Positions 23,158-31,503 are shown, counted from the first letter of the stretch. The stretch is 64,000 bases of DNA from Mucilaginibacter gilvus (GCF_004054195.1 NZ_SBIW01000001.1:124001-188000); one strand, 5' to 3'. Numbers and translations are program-made. Notes: generated by a model from the letters alone, not told the origin.

Positions 23158-23188
23158 CTTTGATGGGCGTGGCTGCTAACATGAAACT

Positions 23189-23223
23189 AAAATGGCGTTC
23201 CGATATACTCGGAACGCCATTTT
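23189..23223 (+). terminator. intrinsic terminator of accD
   Basis: A 15-bp perfect stem AAAATGGCGTTCCGA / TCGGAACGCCATTTT (23189-23203 and 23209-23223) with a 5-nt loop and a following T run. It could also serve the converging small gene. Confidence 0.92.
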
Positions 23224-23241
23224 TTTTAAGCTTTTCAAAAG

Positions 23242-23266
23242 CTCCCCCTTCAGGGGGCTGGGGGCT
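23242..23266 (-). repeat. GC-rich palindromic repeat, copy D (just after a small gene)
   Basis: On the minus strand it reads AGCCCCCAG then CCCCCTGAAGGGGG (core 23244-23257) then AGC. It begins a few bases after the TAA stop of the hydrophilic protein gene, in the same orientation relative to that gene as the other copies. Confidence 0.9.
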
Positions 23267-23269
23267 TGG

Positions 23270-23557
23270 TTAAATCCCTTCCGTACCCGGCTCGTGCCCT
23301 ACCATGCGGCCAGTTGTACGTCCATGCGGGCGGCTTTCAAAATCTGCACGTGCGGGGCCTTCAGACGGGAACTCCTTTCTATCCGGCTGGGATACATCAT
23401 TTTGTTCGCTGTATGATGCATCATTGCCTTCCTGCTGTTGTTCCTGTTCGTTCTGCTGGCGGTAACCTGTACCCTCCTGTTCGCTTTGGCGTTCTTCAGG
23501 TGTTTCGTTCGGGTTATGGCTTGGATTGTATTCCGGGTTTCTTTCGTTGCTTTCCAT
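23270..23557 (-). CDS. small highly hydrophilic Glu/Gln/Asn-rich protein, unknown
   Basis: The 95-residue product is almost devoid of hydrophobic residues. It is rich in Glu, Gln, Asn, Ser and Pro (NERNPEYNPSHNPNETPEE, NEQEQQQEGN) and ends in a Gly/Arg/His-rich tail. It is probably disordered. Small proteins like this in the clade are sometimes stress-related, but I recognise no named family. The gene ends a few bases before a palindromic repeat and converges with accD. Confidence 0.6.
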   Translation of the reverse strand: MESNERNPEYNPSHNPNETPEERQSEQEGTGYRQQNEQEQQQEGNDASYSEQNDVSQPDRKEFPSEGPARADFESRPHGRTTGRMVGHEPGTEGI

Positions 23558-23652
23558 GATATTTAGTTTTTAATTGTTCATTAACAATCAACCAAAAACA
23601 GTACCAAAATTAACAGGTAAGAAATTTATTTTCAATACAACTACTCCCCCCG

Positions 23653-23701
23653 TCCGGTGTCTTCACCGGAACATCCAAGAATGCAGTGGTGGGGACACCA
23701 C
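23653..23701. repeat. two adjacent small GC hairpins
   Basis: TCCGGTG/CACCGGA (23653-23659 and 23664-23670, 4-nt loop) is followed by GTGGTG/CACCAC (23686-23691 and 23696-23701, 4-nt loop GGGA). They lie just downstream of the cysteine desulfurase stop and have no T-tract. The GTGGGGAC word resembles the GTCCCCAC palindrome at 57728-57751. Confidence 0.5.
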
Positions 23702-23727
23702 CTTTGGGAAGAAAGTTTGTTTAGTAC

Positions 23728-24864
23728 TTACGCACTCACCATGCACAGCTCTTTCAACTTAGCAACCGTAAAATCTACTTCATCTTTAGTATTATACTTA
23801 GAGAAGGAGAACCTTACCGATGGCCTGTCAGCGCTGGCGCCGATGGCGGTTAACACGTGCGAGCCGATATCGGAGCCGGAACTGCAAGCACTGCCACCCG
23901 AAGCCGAAATGCCGGCAATATCCAGGTTAAATAGCAGCATATCTGCCATGTCCATTTCCGGGAAGGAGGTGTTCAGTACAGTATACAGACTCTTCGCCGG
24001 GTCGGTTTCGCCGTTGAAGGCAACACCAGGTATTTCATGTATCATTTTGGCCATCATGTAGCTTTTCAGATCCTGTATGTATGTTTGGTGGGTGCCCATT
24101 TCGGTGTAGGCCAGTTCCAATGCTTTGGCAAGGCCGGCTATGCCGTATACGTTTTCGGTACCGCCGCGCATGTTACGTTCCTGTGCCCCCCCGTATATCA
24201 TCGGGTTAATTTTCACTTTGTGGTTCACGTGCAAAAAGCCAACGCCTTTTGGGCCGTGCAGCTTATGGGCCGCGCATACCATAAAGTGTACTTTCAGCTT
24301 CTGCAGATCGTGTGGGTAGTGGCCAACAGTTTGTACGGTATCGCTATGGAAAATAGCGTTGTAAGCCTCGCAGAGGTCGCCTACGCGTTCTATATCGGTA
24401 ATGGTACCCAACTCGTTATTGGCGTGCATCAGGGATACTAAACTGCGTTCGTTATCCTTCAGTAAGGTTTCGAGGTGGTTATAATCTACGTTGCCTTTAC
24501 AATCAACATCCACATAGCTTAGTTTGATGGTGCCCGATTTCTCCATCGACTGCAACGTATGGATCACCGCGTGGTGCTCCAGCTTGGTGGTGATAGCGTG
24601 GGTAAGCTTATGATCGATAATGCCACAACGGATGGCAGTGTTATCGGCCTCGGTACCACCGCTGGTGAAAAAGATCTCCGCAGGCGATGTATGCAGCAAA
24701 TTAGCAACCGTTTTGCGCGAACGCTCTATCAGCGTGCGTACTTCGCGGCCATGGGAATGAATGGATGATGGGTTGCCAAACTGGCCTTCCATCACTTTGT
24801 ACATTTCCTTTAAAACTTCAGGATCGAGGGCGGTAGTGGCTGCATTATCGAAGTAAACGCGCAT
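23728..24864 (-). CDS. cysteine desulfurase (NifS/IscS family)
   Basis: This PLP enzyme takes sulfur from cysteine for Fe-S clusters or tRNA thiolation. The 378-residue protein has YFDNAATTALDPEVL at the N-terminus, the FFTSGGTEADNTAI phosphate-binding segment near 67, the PLP lysine in CAAHKLHGPKGVGFL near 200 and the persulfide cysteine in SGGSACSSGSD near 325. It is closer to the NifS/IscS group than to SufS. No iscU, iscA or suf gene is adjacent, so a tRNA-thiolation role is equally possible. Confidence 0.93.
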   Translation of the reverse strand: MRVYFDNAATTALDPEVLKEMYKVMEGQFGNPSSIHSHGREVRTLIERSRKTVANLLHTSPAEIFFTSGGTEADNTAIRCGIIDHKLTHAITTKLEHHAVIHTLQSMEKSGTIKLSYVDVDCKGNVDYNHLETLLKDNERSLVSLMHANNELGTITDIERVGDLCEAYNAIFHSDTVQTVGHYPHDLQKLKVHFMVCAAHKLHGPKGVGFLHVNHKVKINPMIYGGAQERNMRGGTENVYGIAGLAKALELAYTEMGTHQTYIQDLKSYMMAKMIHEIPGVAFNGETDPAKSLYTVLNTSFPEMDMADMLLFNLDIAGISASGGSACSSGSDIGSHVLTAIGASADRPSVRFSFSKYNTKDEVDFTVAKLKELCMVSA

Positions 24865-24962
24865 AGTAGTAAGTGGTGAATGGTGAGTGATGAGTGGTTA
24901 TTGCTCCGAATTTCCCGGTTTTCAGACTTACCGTCTTCCGGAGTTCGGACTCATACCAACCG
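24865..24962. repeat. short-word patch and CCGTCTTCCGG / ACTCATACC repeat
   Basis: GTGGTGAATGGTGAG-like words (24872-24897) are followed by CCGTCTTCCGG (24931-24941) and GGACTCATACCAAC (24947-24960). A close copy, CCGTCTTTCGG and ACTCATACCAA, sits immediately before the ABC transporter start at 33791-33812. It lies between glmM and the cysteine desulfurase gene. Confidence 0.5.
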
Positions 24963-26348
24963 TTATAAATTTAATATTTCTTTTATGTCTGCTATGATCT
25001 TTTCGGCCAGGTTATTCGCTACCGTTTCCGAATTTGCTTCAGAATAGATGCGGATAATAGGCTCGGTATTCGATCTCCGCAAATGTACCCATTCTTTGTC
25101 GAATTCTATTTTCAGGCCATCAATTGTTGAGTGCGGCTGCTTTTGGTATTTCTCCTCAACTTTCAGCAGCAGCGCGTCTATATCCATCTCCGGCGTAAGC
25201 GTTATTTTGTTTTTTGAAATGAAGTAACCGGGGTATGAAGCCCTCAGAACGGATACCGGTTTGCCAAATTTAGCCAAATGGGTTAAAAACAAAGCAATAC
25301 CTACCAACGCGTCGCGGCCGTAATGCAGTTCGGGATAGATGACCCCGCCATTGCCTTCGCCGCCTATAACCGCGCCAACTTCTTTCATTTTATTTACCAC
25401 GTTCACTTCGCCAACGGCAGCGGCATGGTATTCGCCGCCTTCCTTTTCGGTAACATCGCGCAGGGCCCGGGTGGACGACAGGTTGGATACCGTATTACCT
25501 TTATTGTTCTTCAGCACATAATCTGCAACGGCAACCAGCGTATACTCCTCGCCAAACACATTACCATCTTCGCACACAAAGCAAAGGCGGTCCACATCCG
25601 GGTCCACAGCTATACCCAGGTCGGCATTTTTCTTGGTTACTTCCTGCGCTAAGGCTACCAAATTCTCAGGCAGCGGCTCGGGGTTATGCGGAAAATTACC
25701 ATCAGGCTCGCAATACAATTCGTGCACAGTATTTACACCCAGTGCTGTTAACAAGGCCGGCACAAAAATGCCGCCGGTAGAGTTTACGCAATCAATCACT
25801 ACCTTAAAATCGGCAGCTTTGATGGCTTCTACATCCACTAAAGGCAGGGCCAGTATTTTATCGATATGTTTTTGCAGGTAGCTATCGTCCTTGGTCACTT
25901 TACCAAGGACATCTACACCGGCGTATATAAAATCGCTGTTTTCGGCAATTTCTAAAACTTCTTTTCCATCGGCATCGCTGATGAATTCGCCATCGGCGTT
26001 CAGCAGTTTCAGGGCGTTCCAATGTTTGGGGTTGTGGCTGGCCGTGAGGATGATACCTCCCGCAGCCTGCTCATCGGGCACGGCAACTTCTACGGTTGGG
26101 GTGGTAGATAGGCCGAGGTCTATCACATCAATACCCAAACCCTGTAAAGTGCCTATAACGAGGTTGTTCACCATATCGCCGGAAAGGCGCGCGTCGCGGC
26201 CGATAACGATCTTTTTAATGCCCGAACGCTTAACCGCCCAGCTACCGTAAGCCGATGTAAACTTTACAATATCCAAAGGCGTTAAGCCGTCGCCTGCCGC
26301 CCCGCCAATGGTACCCCTGATGCCCGAAATTGATTTTATGAGTGTCAA
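24963..26348 (-). CDS. glmM: phosphoglucosamine mutase (phosphohexomutase family)
   Basis: GlmM turns glucosamine-6-phosphate into glucosamine-1-phosphate for UDP-GlcNAc and cell-wall synthesis. The 461-residue protein has GIRGTIGG near the N-terminus, the active phosphoserine loop TASHNPKHWN with Ser104, the Mg site DPDVDRLCFV near 245, the GEGNGGVIYP sugar loop near 320 and the C-terminal phosphate loop RRSNTEPIIRIYSE near 430. Phosphomannomutases of this family look alike; the overall pattern with SGIRGTIGG favours GlmM. No glmS or glmU is next to it. Confidence 0.9.
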   Translation of the reverse strand: MTLIKSISGIRGTIGGAAGDGLTPLDIVKFTSAYGSWAVKRSGIKKIVIGRDARLSGDMVNNLVIGTLQGLGIDVIDLGLSTTPTVEVAVPDEQAAGGIILTASHNPKHWNALKLLNADGEFISDADGKEVLEIAENSDFIYAGVDVLGKVTKDDSYLQKHIDKILALPLVDVEAIKAADFKVVIDCVNSTGGIFVPALLTALGVNTVHELYCEPDGNFPHNPEPLPENLVALAQEVTKKNADLGIAVDPDVDRLCFVCEDGNVFGEEYTLVAVADYVLKNNKGNTVSNLSSTRALRDVTEKEGGEYHAAAVGEVNVVNKMKEVGAVIGGEGNGGVIYPELHYGRDALVGIALFLTHLAKFGKPVSVLRASYPGYFISKNKITLTPEMDIDALLLKVEEKYQKQPHSTIDGLKIEFDKEWVHLRRSNTEPIIRIYSEANSETVANNLAEKIIADIKEILNL

Positions 26349-26435
26349 AATGTGCTTTTATTTAAGGTGCAAAAATAAGTTATTTAACCCATAGCATTGT
26401 AAACATACCGTAGTTTTAAGGCTCAATTTATTGGC

Positions 26436-26443
26436 TATATTTG
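26436..26443 (+). promoter_or_regulatory. -7 box of the PAP2 phosphatase gene
   Basis: TATATTTG matches TAnnTTTG. Transcription would begin near 26450, which rules out an upstream in-frame TTG at 26441 and supports the ATG at 26477. Confidence 0.5.
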
Positions 26444-26476
26444 CCCGGTAAACATATTTTATCCGCCAGAAAGCCA

Positions 26477-27046
26477 ATGCCCGATTTCCTTTTACAGCTC
26501 GACCGGCATTTATTTTACTTCGTCAATCACGATCTCTCCAACGCGTTTTTCGATTGGATAATGCCTCTGATGCGCAACCCCAGGTTTTGGATCCCGCTGT
26601 ATATCTTCATTATCGCTTTCTGCATTTACCGCTATAAAAAGCAGGGTGCCATATTGGTACTGATGCTCGCCTTAGCTGCCGGCTTCGCCGATTTTACCAG
26701 CGCAACTCTTATTAAAAAACAGGCACAACGCGACAGACCCTGCCGGGATGTAGTAACCGCCCAAACCGTCATTAGCCGGGTGCCCTGCGGAACGGGCTAT
26801 AGCTTCCCCTCCACCCATGCGACAGACCATTTTGCTCTCGCTATATTTTTATGCCTCGCCTTTTTCAGAAAATGGAAATGGGTTGGCATCGCCGTTATTT
26901 TTTGGGCGGTCCTAATTTGTTTTGCGCAGGTTTATGTTGGGGTACACTTCCCAGTAGACGTTACCGCGGGTGCAATTTATGGTGGATTGGTGGGTTGGTT
27001 ATTTTTCTTCGGATTTAAAAAATGGCAGCCGGACTTTGTGGCGTAG
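26477..27046 (+). CDS. PAP2-family membrane phosphatase with an altered third motif
   Basis: The 189-residue protein has five to six membrane helices and the phosphatidic acid phosphatase motifs: KKQAQRDRP (motif 1), SFPSTHATDH (motif 2, His nucleophile region of PSxH) and VYVGVHFPVD (motif 3). The usual SR five residues before the motif 3 His is Ala-Gln here (CFAQVYVGVH), so a phosphate-binding arginine is replaced. The family dephosphorylates lipid phosphates such as undecaprenyl pyrophosphate. Whether this one is fully active is uncertain. I prefer the ATG at 26477 (MPDFLLQLDR). Confidence 0.87.
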   Translation: MPDFLLQLDRHLFYFVNHDLSNAFFDWIMPLMRNPRFWIPLYIFIIAFCIYRYKKQGAILVLMLALAAGFADFTSATLIKKQAQRDRPCRDVVTAQTVISRVPCGTGYSFPSTHATDHFALAIFLCLAFFRKWKWVGIAVIFWAVLICFAQVYVGVHFPVDVTAGAIYGGLVGWLFFFGFKKWQPDFVA

Positions 27047-27450
27047 ATCCAAACCGACAAACCCCTCCCAAAGGTTATAGACTATCAAAAAACAACATAA
27101 TTCAATCCTATCAGCCCGCTAAGATTCGCTTCAATTTGGTCATCTTTTTACCCATCGAACATTTTTTTATGGCAAAACAGGGTTAACATAACTTAACACA
27201 ATTTCAATAATTATTTTTTAATTATTTGATAATCAATAAATAAAAAAAATAAAGGGTTAACATTTTTGGAGGAATAGTCGTGTCACCATAAATGCTAAAA
27301 CTTCTACTATGAAATCGTAAAGAAACTTAATAAATAAATCTTCTGATGGGCTATTATTCTCTGAGGGGAATTAAAAAAAGAAAAAGGCGCAGTTTGCACA
27401 TGCGCCCTTCTATATCTTGTTTCCTGATTTAAAAAATCTTGTTTCTAAAC
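27047..27450. other. 404-bp AT-rich gap with a minus-strand terminator
   Basis: No gene is visible. AGGGTTAACAT occurs twice, 74 bp apart (27179-27189 and 27253-27263), in a very AT-rich stretch. GGCGCA/TGCGCC (27386-27391 and 27401-27406) with a long A run on its left forms a terminator for the MarR gene on the minus strand. Confidence 0.6.
27375..27406 (-). terminator. terminator of the MarR gene
   Basis: On the minus strand the stem GGCGCA / TGCGCC with a 9-nt loop is followed by a long T/C-T run (complement of 27372-27385). Confidence 0.7.
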
Positions 27451-27903
27451 TTACGCGCCGCGCATTTTGTCAAGCAGTTCGCTTAACTGGCCGGCCTCTT
27501 CTTCGGTAAGGTTTTCACCGAGGATATCGCGGGTTTTAAATTCTTTATCCATTTTGGACAGGATCTCCAACCCTTCATCGCTGATGCGGATATCTACAGC
27601 GCGGCGGTCCTTATTGTTAGTGCAGCGCGACACCAATTCCTTTTGTACCAGCCTGTCTACAATGCGGGATGCATCAGACATTTTATCTATCATACGCTCT
27701 TTCAGCAGGTTAACGGTTGCCGGCTTTGGGTATTGGCCACGCAGGATGCGCAGTATATTAAACTGTTGCTGGGTTAAATTGTACTGTTCGAACTTTGGGC
27801 GCGATATATTGGACATCCAGCCGTAAGTGTACGACAGGTTGATGGCCGCTTTGTGGTAATTATCCTCAAAATTCGTGCTTTTGATATCTTCCTCTATTCC
27901 CAT
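27451..27903 (-). CDS. MarR family transcriptional regulator
   Basis: The 150-residue winged-helix protein has an N-terminal dimerisation helix region, the recognition part FNILRILRGQYPKPATVNLLKERMIDKMSDASRIVDRLVQKELV (about 50-95) and the wing NKDRRAVDIRISDEGLEIL. MarR dimers usually repress a nearby gene and respond to small ligands. The next gene upstream on the same strand encodes a DUF5522 protein, and no drug pump is adjacent, so the target is unknown. Confidence 0.93.
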   Translation of the reverse strand: MGIEEDIKSTNFEDNYHKAAINLSYTYGWMSNISRPKFEQYNLTQQQFNILRILRGQYPKPATVNLLKERMIDKMSDASRIVDRLVQKELVSRCTNNKDRRAVDIRISDEGLEILSKMDKEFKTRDILGENLTEEEAGQLSELLDKMRGA

Positions 27904-27939
27904 TTTAACGCAATACCTTGATTTTGATGCAAATATAAC

Positions 27940-28101
27940 TTATTTATTGTCTTTTTGTTTATCCTCCTCTTCCCGGCCGTAGTTCCAGGGGCAGTGCAGG
28001 CATTTGTTTTTGCAGCAGGAGCCGCGTTTTAAATGATATGCTTTTGTGAAAACAAAGTTACCATCCTCGTTGATGTAGTAGTCTACGTTTTCCTGCAGCA
28101 T
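27940..28101 (-). CDS. DUF5522-type small cysteine-rich protein
   Basis: A 53-residue frame starts with ATG at 28101-28099 and ends with TAA at 27942-27940. The sequence around YYINEDGNFVFTKAYHLKRG, followed by CCKNKCLHCPWNYG, matches the short Bacteroidota family with the CC-x3-C-x2-C pattern, probably a metal-binding knuckle. Its ATG overlaps the stop of the upstream exonuclease-like gene as TAATG, so it is translationally coupled to it. The function of the family is not known to me. A basic/acidic tail (REEEDKQKDNK) ends the protein. Confidence 0.85.
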   Translation of the reverse strand: MLQENVDYYINEDGNFVFTKAYHLKRGSCCKNKCLHCPWNYGREEEDKQKDNK

Positions 28102-29039
28102 TAGTTCAGCAATTTTACAAAAATATCATTTTTAAAATGATCCCGAAGGTGTTTCCCCTCCCCGTGCAAAGTCCAAACCTGTTTTGGTTGGGTTTGTTCT
28201 ATGGTGTGGAGAATATCGGCCCAGTCGGCATGGTCGGATATAAACAACGTATCCTGTGCGTTTACCTGTAAATTCTTCCATCCCGAAGCAAATAAGCGCT
28301 TCACGCCAGTTGCCCGCAAATAACTATCAAACGTAAAAGGCGGCACAATGTATACCCACTCTTCCTGAGTTTTCATCAGCTTGCGCCCATACATCTGGTG
28401 TTTGCCCAGGGCGAAACCCAGCTTCTCGTAAATAGCGTTAATGGGCATGATGCGGTGATGCACAAGCACTTTCTTTTGCGGAGCATATTCATTTATCATC
28501 CTGATCAAGCGCTGGCTCTTGCCGAGGCTGTAAGCTCCTAACAAGATGTTCACCTTAATATCATTCAGCTTTTTTATTTCCTCAACGGGATCCGGGTGGG
28601 CAGTGTTGGGTTCGGCAAAGGTGCTTTCGGTGATCAGTACATCTGCCTTTACAAATTGCATAGGCTCGCAGGTACTGTCGGGTTGCAGTTTATAATCACC
28701 TGTATATAAATATCTTGTATCCTTGTATTCCATCAGCACCTGGGCAGAGCCGGGCATGTGGCCGGCGGGAATAAAAGTTATTTGTACTTCTCCAATTTCA
28801 AAAGGTGCATTATACGTCGCGGTATAAATTACCTTCCCGGCATTTTTGCCGTAGCGCAGCTGCATAAACGCTACGGTAGCGGCAGTGGCGTACACGCTGG
28901 TGTTTCCGCTTACGGCATGGTCTGCATGGGCGTGGGTTATTACGGCTTTAGCTACGGGTTGTTTGGGGTCGAGATAAAAATCGCCATAACCGCAGTAGAG
29001 CCCGTCGGCGTCGAAAGAAAGAAAATCGTCTAATATCAT
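28101..29039 (-). CDS. metallo-beta-lactamase-fold exonuclease-like protein
   Basis: The 312-residue protein has the MBL-fold zinc motif THAHADHAVSG near residue 35, PAGHMPGSAQVL near 92 and YTGDYKL near 112, plus a C-terminal LFISDHADW segment that matches the beta-CASP-like/ligase-associated exonuclease group. In other bacteria such proteins accompany an ATP-dependent DNA ligase, but no ligase is beside it here. It starts within the last 4 bp of coaE (29036-29039) and its stop overlaps the DUF5522 gene, forming a chain of coupled genes ybbR-coaE-exonuclease-DUF5522. Confidence 0.85.
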   Translation of the reverse strand: MILDDFLSFDADGLYCGYGDFYLDPKQPVAKAVITHAHADHAVSGNTSVYATAATVAFMQLRYGKNAGKVIYTATYNAPFEIGEVQITFIPAGHMPGSAQVLMEYKDTRYLYTGDYKLQPDSTCEPMQFVKADVLITESTFAEPNTAHPDPVEEIKKLNDIKVNILLGAYSLGKSQRLIRMINEYAPQKKVLVHHRIMPINAIYEKLGFALGKHQMYGRKLMKTQEEWVYIVPPFTFDSYLRATGVKRLFASGWKNLQVNAQDTLFISDHADWADILHTIEQTQPKQVWTLHGEGKHLRDHFKNDIFVKLLN

Positions 29040-29644
29040 TCGTTTTGAGCAAGAGACAGGTATAATTTGTGCAGCTGCAGCACCTGTGGTATTACCAATT
29101 TGGTATCGTCGTTAATAATTATATCGTTGGCCAAATCCAGTTTTTGCTCTTCGCTCATCTGGCGGCTGTTGCGTTTTTGCACCTCTTCTTCGCTTACCTT
29201 ATCGCGCAGCACTACACGCTGCATGCGGATTTTTTCGGGGGCGGAGATCATGAGCGAGCGGTGGCACATTTTGTAGGAATCGCTCTCGAACAGTAATGCA
29301 GCCTCCTTTAATACATAAGGCACATCTTTTCGCCCTTTAAATTGCTGTACCCACACCTCAAACGCCCGAAACACAGCCGGATGTACCAACCTGTTCAGCT
29401 TTACCAGCTCTTCTTCGTTATTAAAAACAATGCCAGCGATATGCTTGCGGTTAAGCGTTCCGTCGGCCAGGTAAGATTCGGCACCGAAGGCTTCTTTAAT
29501 ACCCTCCACCAAAACAACATCTTTCACCATCAGCTTTTTGGCCTCGTCATCCGCATAAAAAACGGGGATGCCCAGTACCTCAAATATTTTGCAAACCGTA
29601 GTTTTGCCACTGCCTATATTGCCGGTGATGCCTACTTTAAACAT
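29036..29644 (-). CDS. coaE: dephospho-CoA kinase
   Basis: CoaE carries out the last step of coenzyme A synthesis, phosphorylating dephospho-CoA. The 202-residue P-loop kinase has GITGNIGSGKTTV at 5-17, FYADDEAKKL near 29, KEAALLFESD near 110 and RDKVSEEEVQKRNSRQM near 150. The length is typical. It overlaps ybbR upstream by one base and the exonuclease gene downstream by four, so it belongs to one operon. Confidence 0.96.
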   Translation of the reverse strand: MFKVGITGNIGSGKTTVCKIFEVLGIPVFYADDEAKKLMVKDVVLVEGIKEAFGAESYLADGTLNRKHIAGIVFNNEEELVKLNRLVHPAVFRAFEVWVQQFKGRKDVPYVLKEAALLFESDSYKMCHRSLMISAPEKIRMQRVVLRDKVSEEEVQKRNSRQMSEEQKLDLANDIIINDDTKLVIPQVLQLHKLYLSLAQNE

Positions 29645-30588
29645 TACTTTTTAACGATGAAATCCACATTTTGTGGTTCTATTTTCACTATTTTACTGTA
29701 CGATGGCAGGTGGTTAAGCCTTACCGTTAACACTCGGTAGCCCTGCTTCCACTGGTCCAGATCGGCCACGGCCTCAAAATCATCCTCGTTCATATCGGGA
29801 TAATCCTTTAGCGAAGTAGTGAACGTAACCCGTACTTTTTGCGGAAATATCTTAACATCATAAAAGTTATGATTGTTGATGATCTTAACGGGGATCTGCA
29901 TGGTTTTCTCGGTAAATTCGTCTACCGGGATACTCACAAAAACGCTTTTAGGCAGCACATTGAGGTTACCCTCGCCGGAAGGCACCAGGTTTACCCGCGA
30001 CCTGAAACTTTCGCTAACGTCGTTTAAATTAACCGAATCGGTTCGCCAGTATTGGATCTTAGCCAGCACTTCGGCAGGGCCACTAATGGTAACGTATGCA
30101 GGCTTCATGCGTATAGCACCAGACTGTGCAAACTGCCGCTGGTAATGCAACGCCGTTACAAGTTTTACCGGTACACGCTTGATGAGCCGGTTTGAGAAAT
30201 CGAAATAAAGCGTATCGGGGTTAAGGGCAACAATTTGGTGGTCGAGGTCCTTCTTATCGTTTATTTGGTTTAGCTGCGCGCTTAAAACTACATAGTTTTT
30301 ATTTTCGAGGGTGCTAAGATCTACCGTAACAGCCTTGTTCTCGCCGATCATCTGCGAAAACAGCATCTTCCAGCCGGTACCCTGCACTGTTGCGTTTATG
30401 GTATCAGGCTGAAGTGAATGAAATGCACGCCGCTGCGGGGTATTCTTAAAACTGAGGACACGCTTAACAGTGTACTTATATGGATTTGATAGCACTGTAA
30501 ATAACCAGGCAACTAAAGCAACCACCAGGCAGGTAACAAACGCGGATAACCGCCTGCGCTCAATTGCCGATAATTTGATTATTGCCAT
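29644..30588 (-). CDS. YbbR domain protein
   Basis: The 314-residue protein has one N-terminal membrane helix (about 17-35, LSAFVTCLVVALVAWLFTV) and then several YbbR repeats with strand patterns such as VKLVTALHYQRQFAQSGAIR and PAYVTISGPAEVLAKI. YbbR/CdaR proteins sit at the membrane; in Firmicutes one controls the CdaA cyclic-di-AMP synthase. In Bacteroidota the gene is often next to coaE, as here, with unknown role. It shares one base with coaE. Confidence 0.85.
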   Translation of the reverse strand: MAIIKLSAIERRRLSAFVTCLVVALVAWLFTVLSNPYKYTVKRVLSFKNTPQRRAFHSLQPDTINATVQGTGWKMLFSQMIGENKAVTVDLSTLENKNYVVLSAQLNQINDKKDLDHQIVALNPDTLYFDFSNRLIKRVPVKLVTALHYQRQFAQSGAIRMKPAYVTISGPAEVLAKIQYWRTDSVNLNDVSESFRSRVNLVPSGEGNLNVLPKSVFVSIPVDEFTEKTMQIPVKIINNHNFYDVKIFPQKVRVTFTTSLKDYPDMNEDDFEAVADLDQWKQGYRVLTVRLNHLPSYSKIVKIEPQNVDFIVKK

Positions 30589-30650
30589 TACTTTGAGGTA
30601 AAGGGTTAAAGGTGAAAGGGCAAAGGTAAACCCAATAGCTTAAAATAATA

Positions 30651-30703
30651 AAAAAGAAAGGCGAAAGGCTGGCTATATCTTGTTAAGCCAACTTTTCGCC
30701 TTT
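30651..30703 (-). terminator. probable terminator of the nusB-DUF1573-yajC operon
   Basis: AAAGGCGAAAGGCTGGC (30657-30673) pairs imperfectly with GCCAACTTTTCGCCTTT (30687-30703). On the minus strand the stem is followed by a T-rich run. To its left are AAAGGTGAAAGG-type repeated words (30600-30630). Confidence 0.65.
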
Positions 30704-30725
30704 TACCTTTATGCCTGTTATCTGC

Positions 30726-31055
30726 TTATTTAACTACTGCAGGGGTATTTAAAGCTTTAGATTCTTCTAAAGAGATAGCCGATTTGCTGAAACGGATGCG
30801 GCCACCGTTCTCTACTTCAATTAAAAAAGTAGTATCGGCAACTTCGTATATTTTACCGTGGATACCGGAGGTGGTAATCACCTTATCACCTTTTTTAAGC
30901 TCTTCAACGTATTTCTTCTGATCTTTCGCTTTTTTCATTTGCGGGCGTATCATGAAAAAATAAAATACTACCGCAATTAACCCGAACATGATGAACTGTG
31001 GGTTTATGCCTAAAATACTTGGGGCTGCTGCCTGTAAAAAAATAGTTGCTGTCAT
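30726..31055 (-). CDS. yajC: preprotein translocase accessory subunit YajC
   Basis: YajC binds SecDF at the translocon. The 109-residue protein has one helix (about 22-41, FIMFGLIAVVFYFFMIRPQ), the conserved RPQMKKAKDQKKYVEELKKGDKVITTSGIHGKI segment and an SH3-like C-terminus. The 12-residue N-terminal extension (MTATIFLQAAAPSI) is usual in this phylum. It follows the DUF1573 lipoprotein gene by 19 bp in the same direction. secDF lies elsewhere in the window, transcribed separately. Confidence 0.95.
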   Translation of the reverse strand: MTATIFLQAAAPSILGINPQFIMFGLIAVVFYFFMIRPQMKKAKDQKKYVEELKKGDKVITTSGIHGKIYEVADTTFLIEVENGGRIRFSKSAISLEESKALNTPAVVK

Positions 31056-31074
31056 TTTTAAGTTTATATATTAA

Positions 31075-31497
31075 TTAGTTTGTTACCTCGCCAATAAGAT
31101 GCACCATGCTTTGTGCAGGGTTGGTATTGGCGGTAACGGTTATCTGTTTATCCTGCAGGCCCATTTTACCTATACTGCTAAAAGTAACTTTTACAGCACC
31201 ATCGGCACCCGGCTGTATAGGTGTTTTTGGCCACTCGGGTTTTGTACAACCGCACGTGGCTATAGCATCCTTAATAATTAAGGGCGATTTGCCGGTGTTG
31301 GTAAATTTAAACTCGTAAGTTACTTTATCGCCCGTTTTAATTTTACCAAAATCGTGCGATTCTTTTTCAAACTTCATCACCGGCGCGTTGGTAGCGCTTA
31401 CATTATCGGCAGTTGCAGCACCTCCTGTTTTGGTAGATGAGTTACATGCCGAAAACAACATCGCGGCAACCATGGTACATAAGATCAGTTTTTTCAT
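31075..31497 (-). CDS. DUF1573 lipoprotein
   Basis: The 140-residue protein has a signal peptide with lipobox LFSAC (Cys18). One DUF1573 immunoglobulin-like domain follows, recognised by FEKESHDFGKIKTGDKVTYEFKFTNTG, the ATCGCTKPEWPKTPI turn and the VKVTFSS strand. It is predicted to be anchored in the outer or inner membrane facing the periplasm. DUF1573 proteins are very common in Bacteroidota with no settled function. It lies between nusB and yajC in one operon. Confidence 0.9.
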   Translation of the reverse strand: MKKLILCTMVAAMLFSACNSSTKTGGAATADNVSATNAPVMKFEKESHDFGKIKTGDKVTYEFKFTNTGKSPLIIKDAIATCGCTKPEWPKTPIQPGADGAVKVTFSSIGKMGLQDKQITVTANTNPAQSMVHLIGEVTN

Positions 31498-31503
31498 TAT
31501 ATG

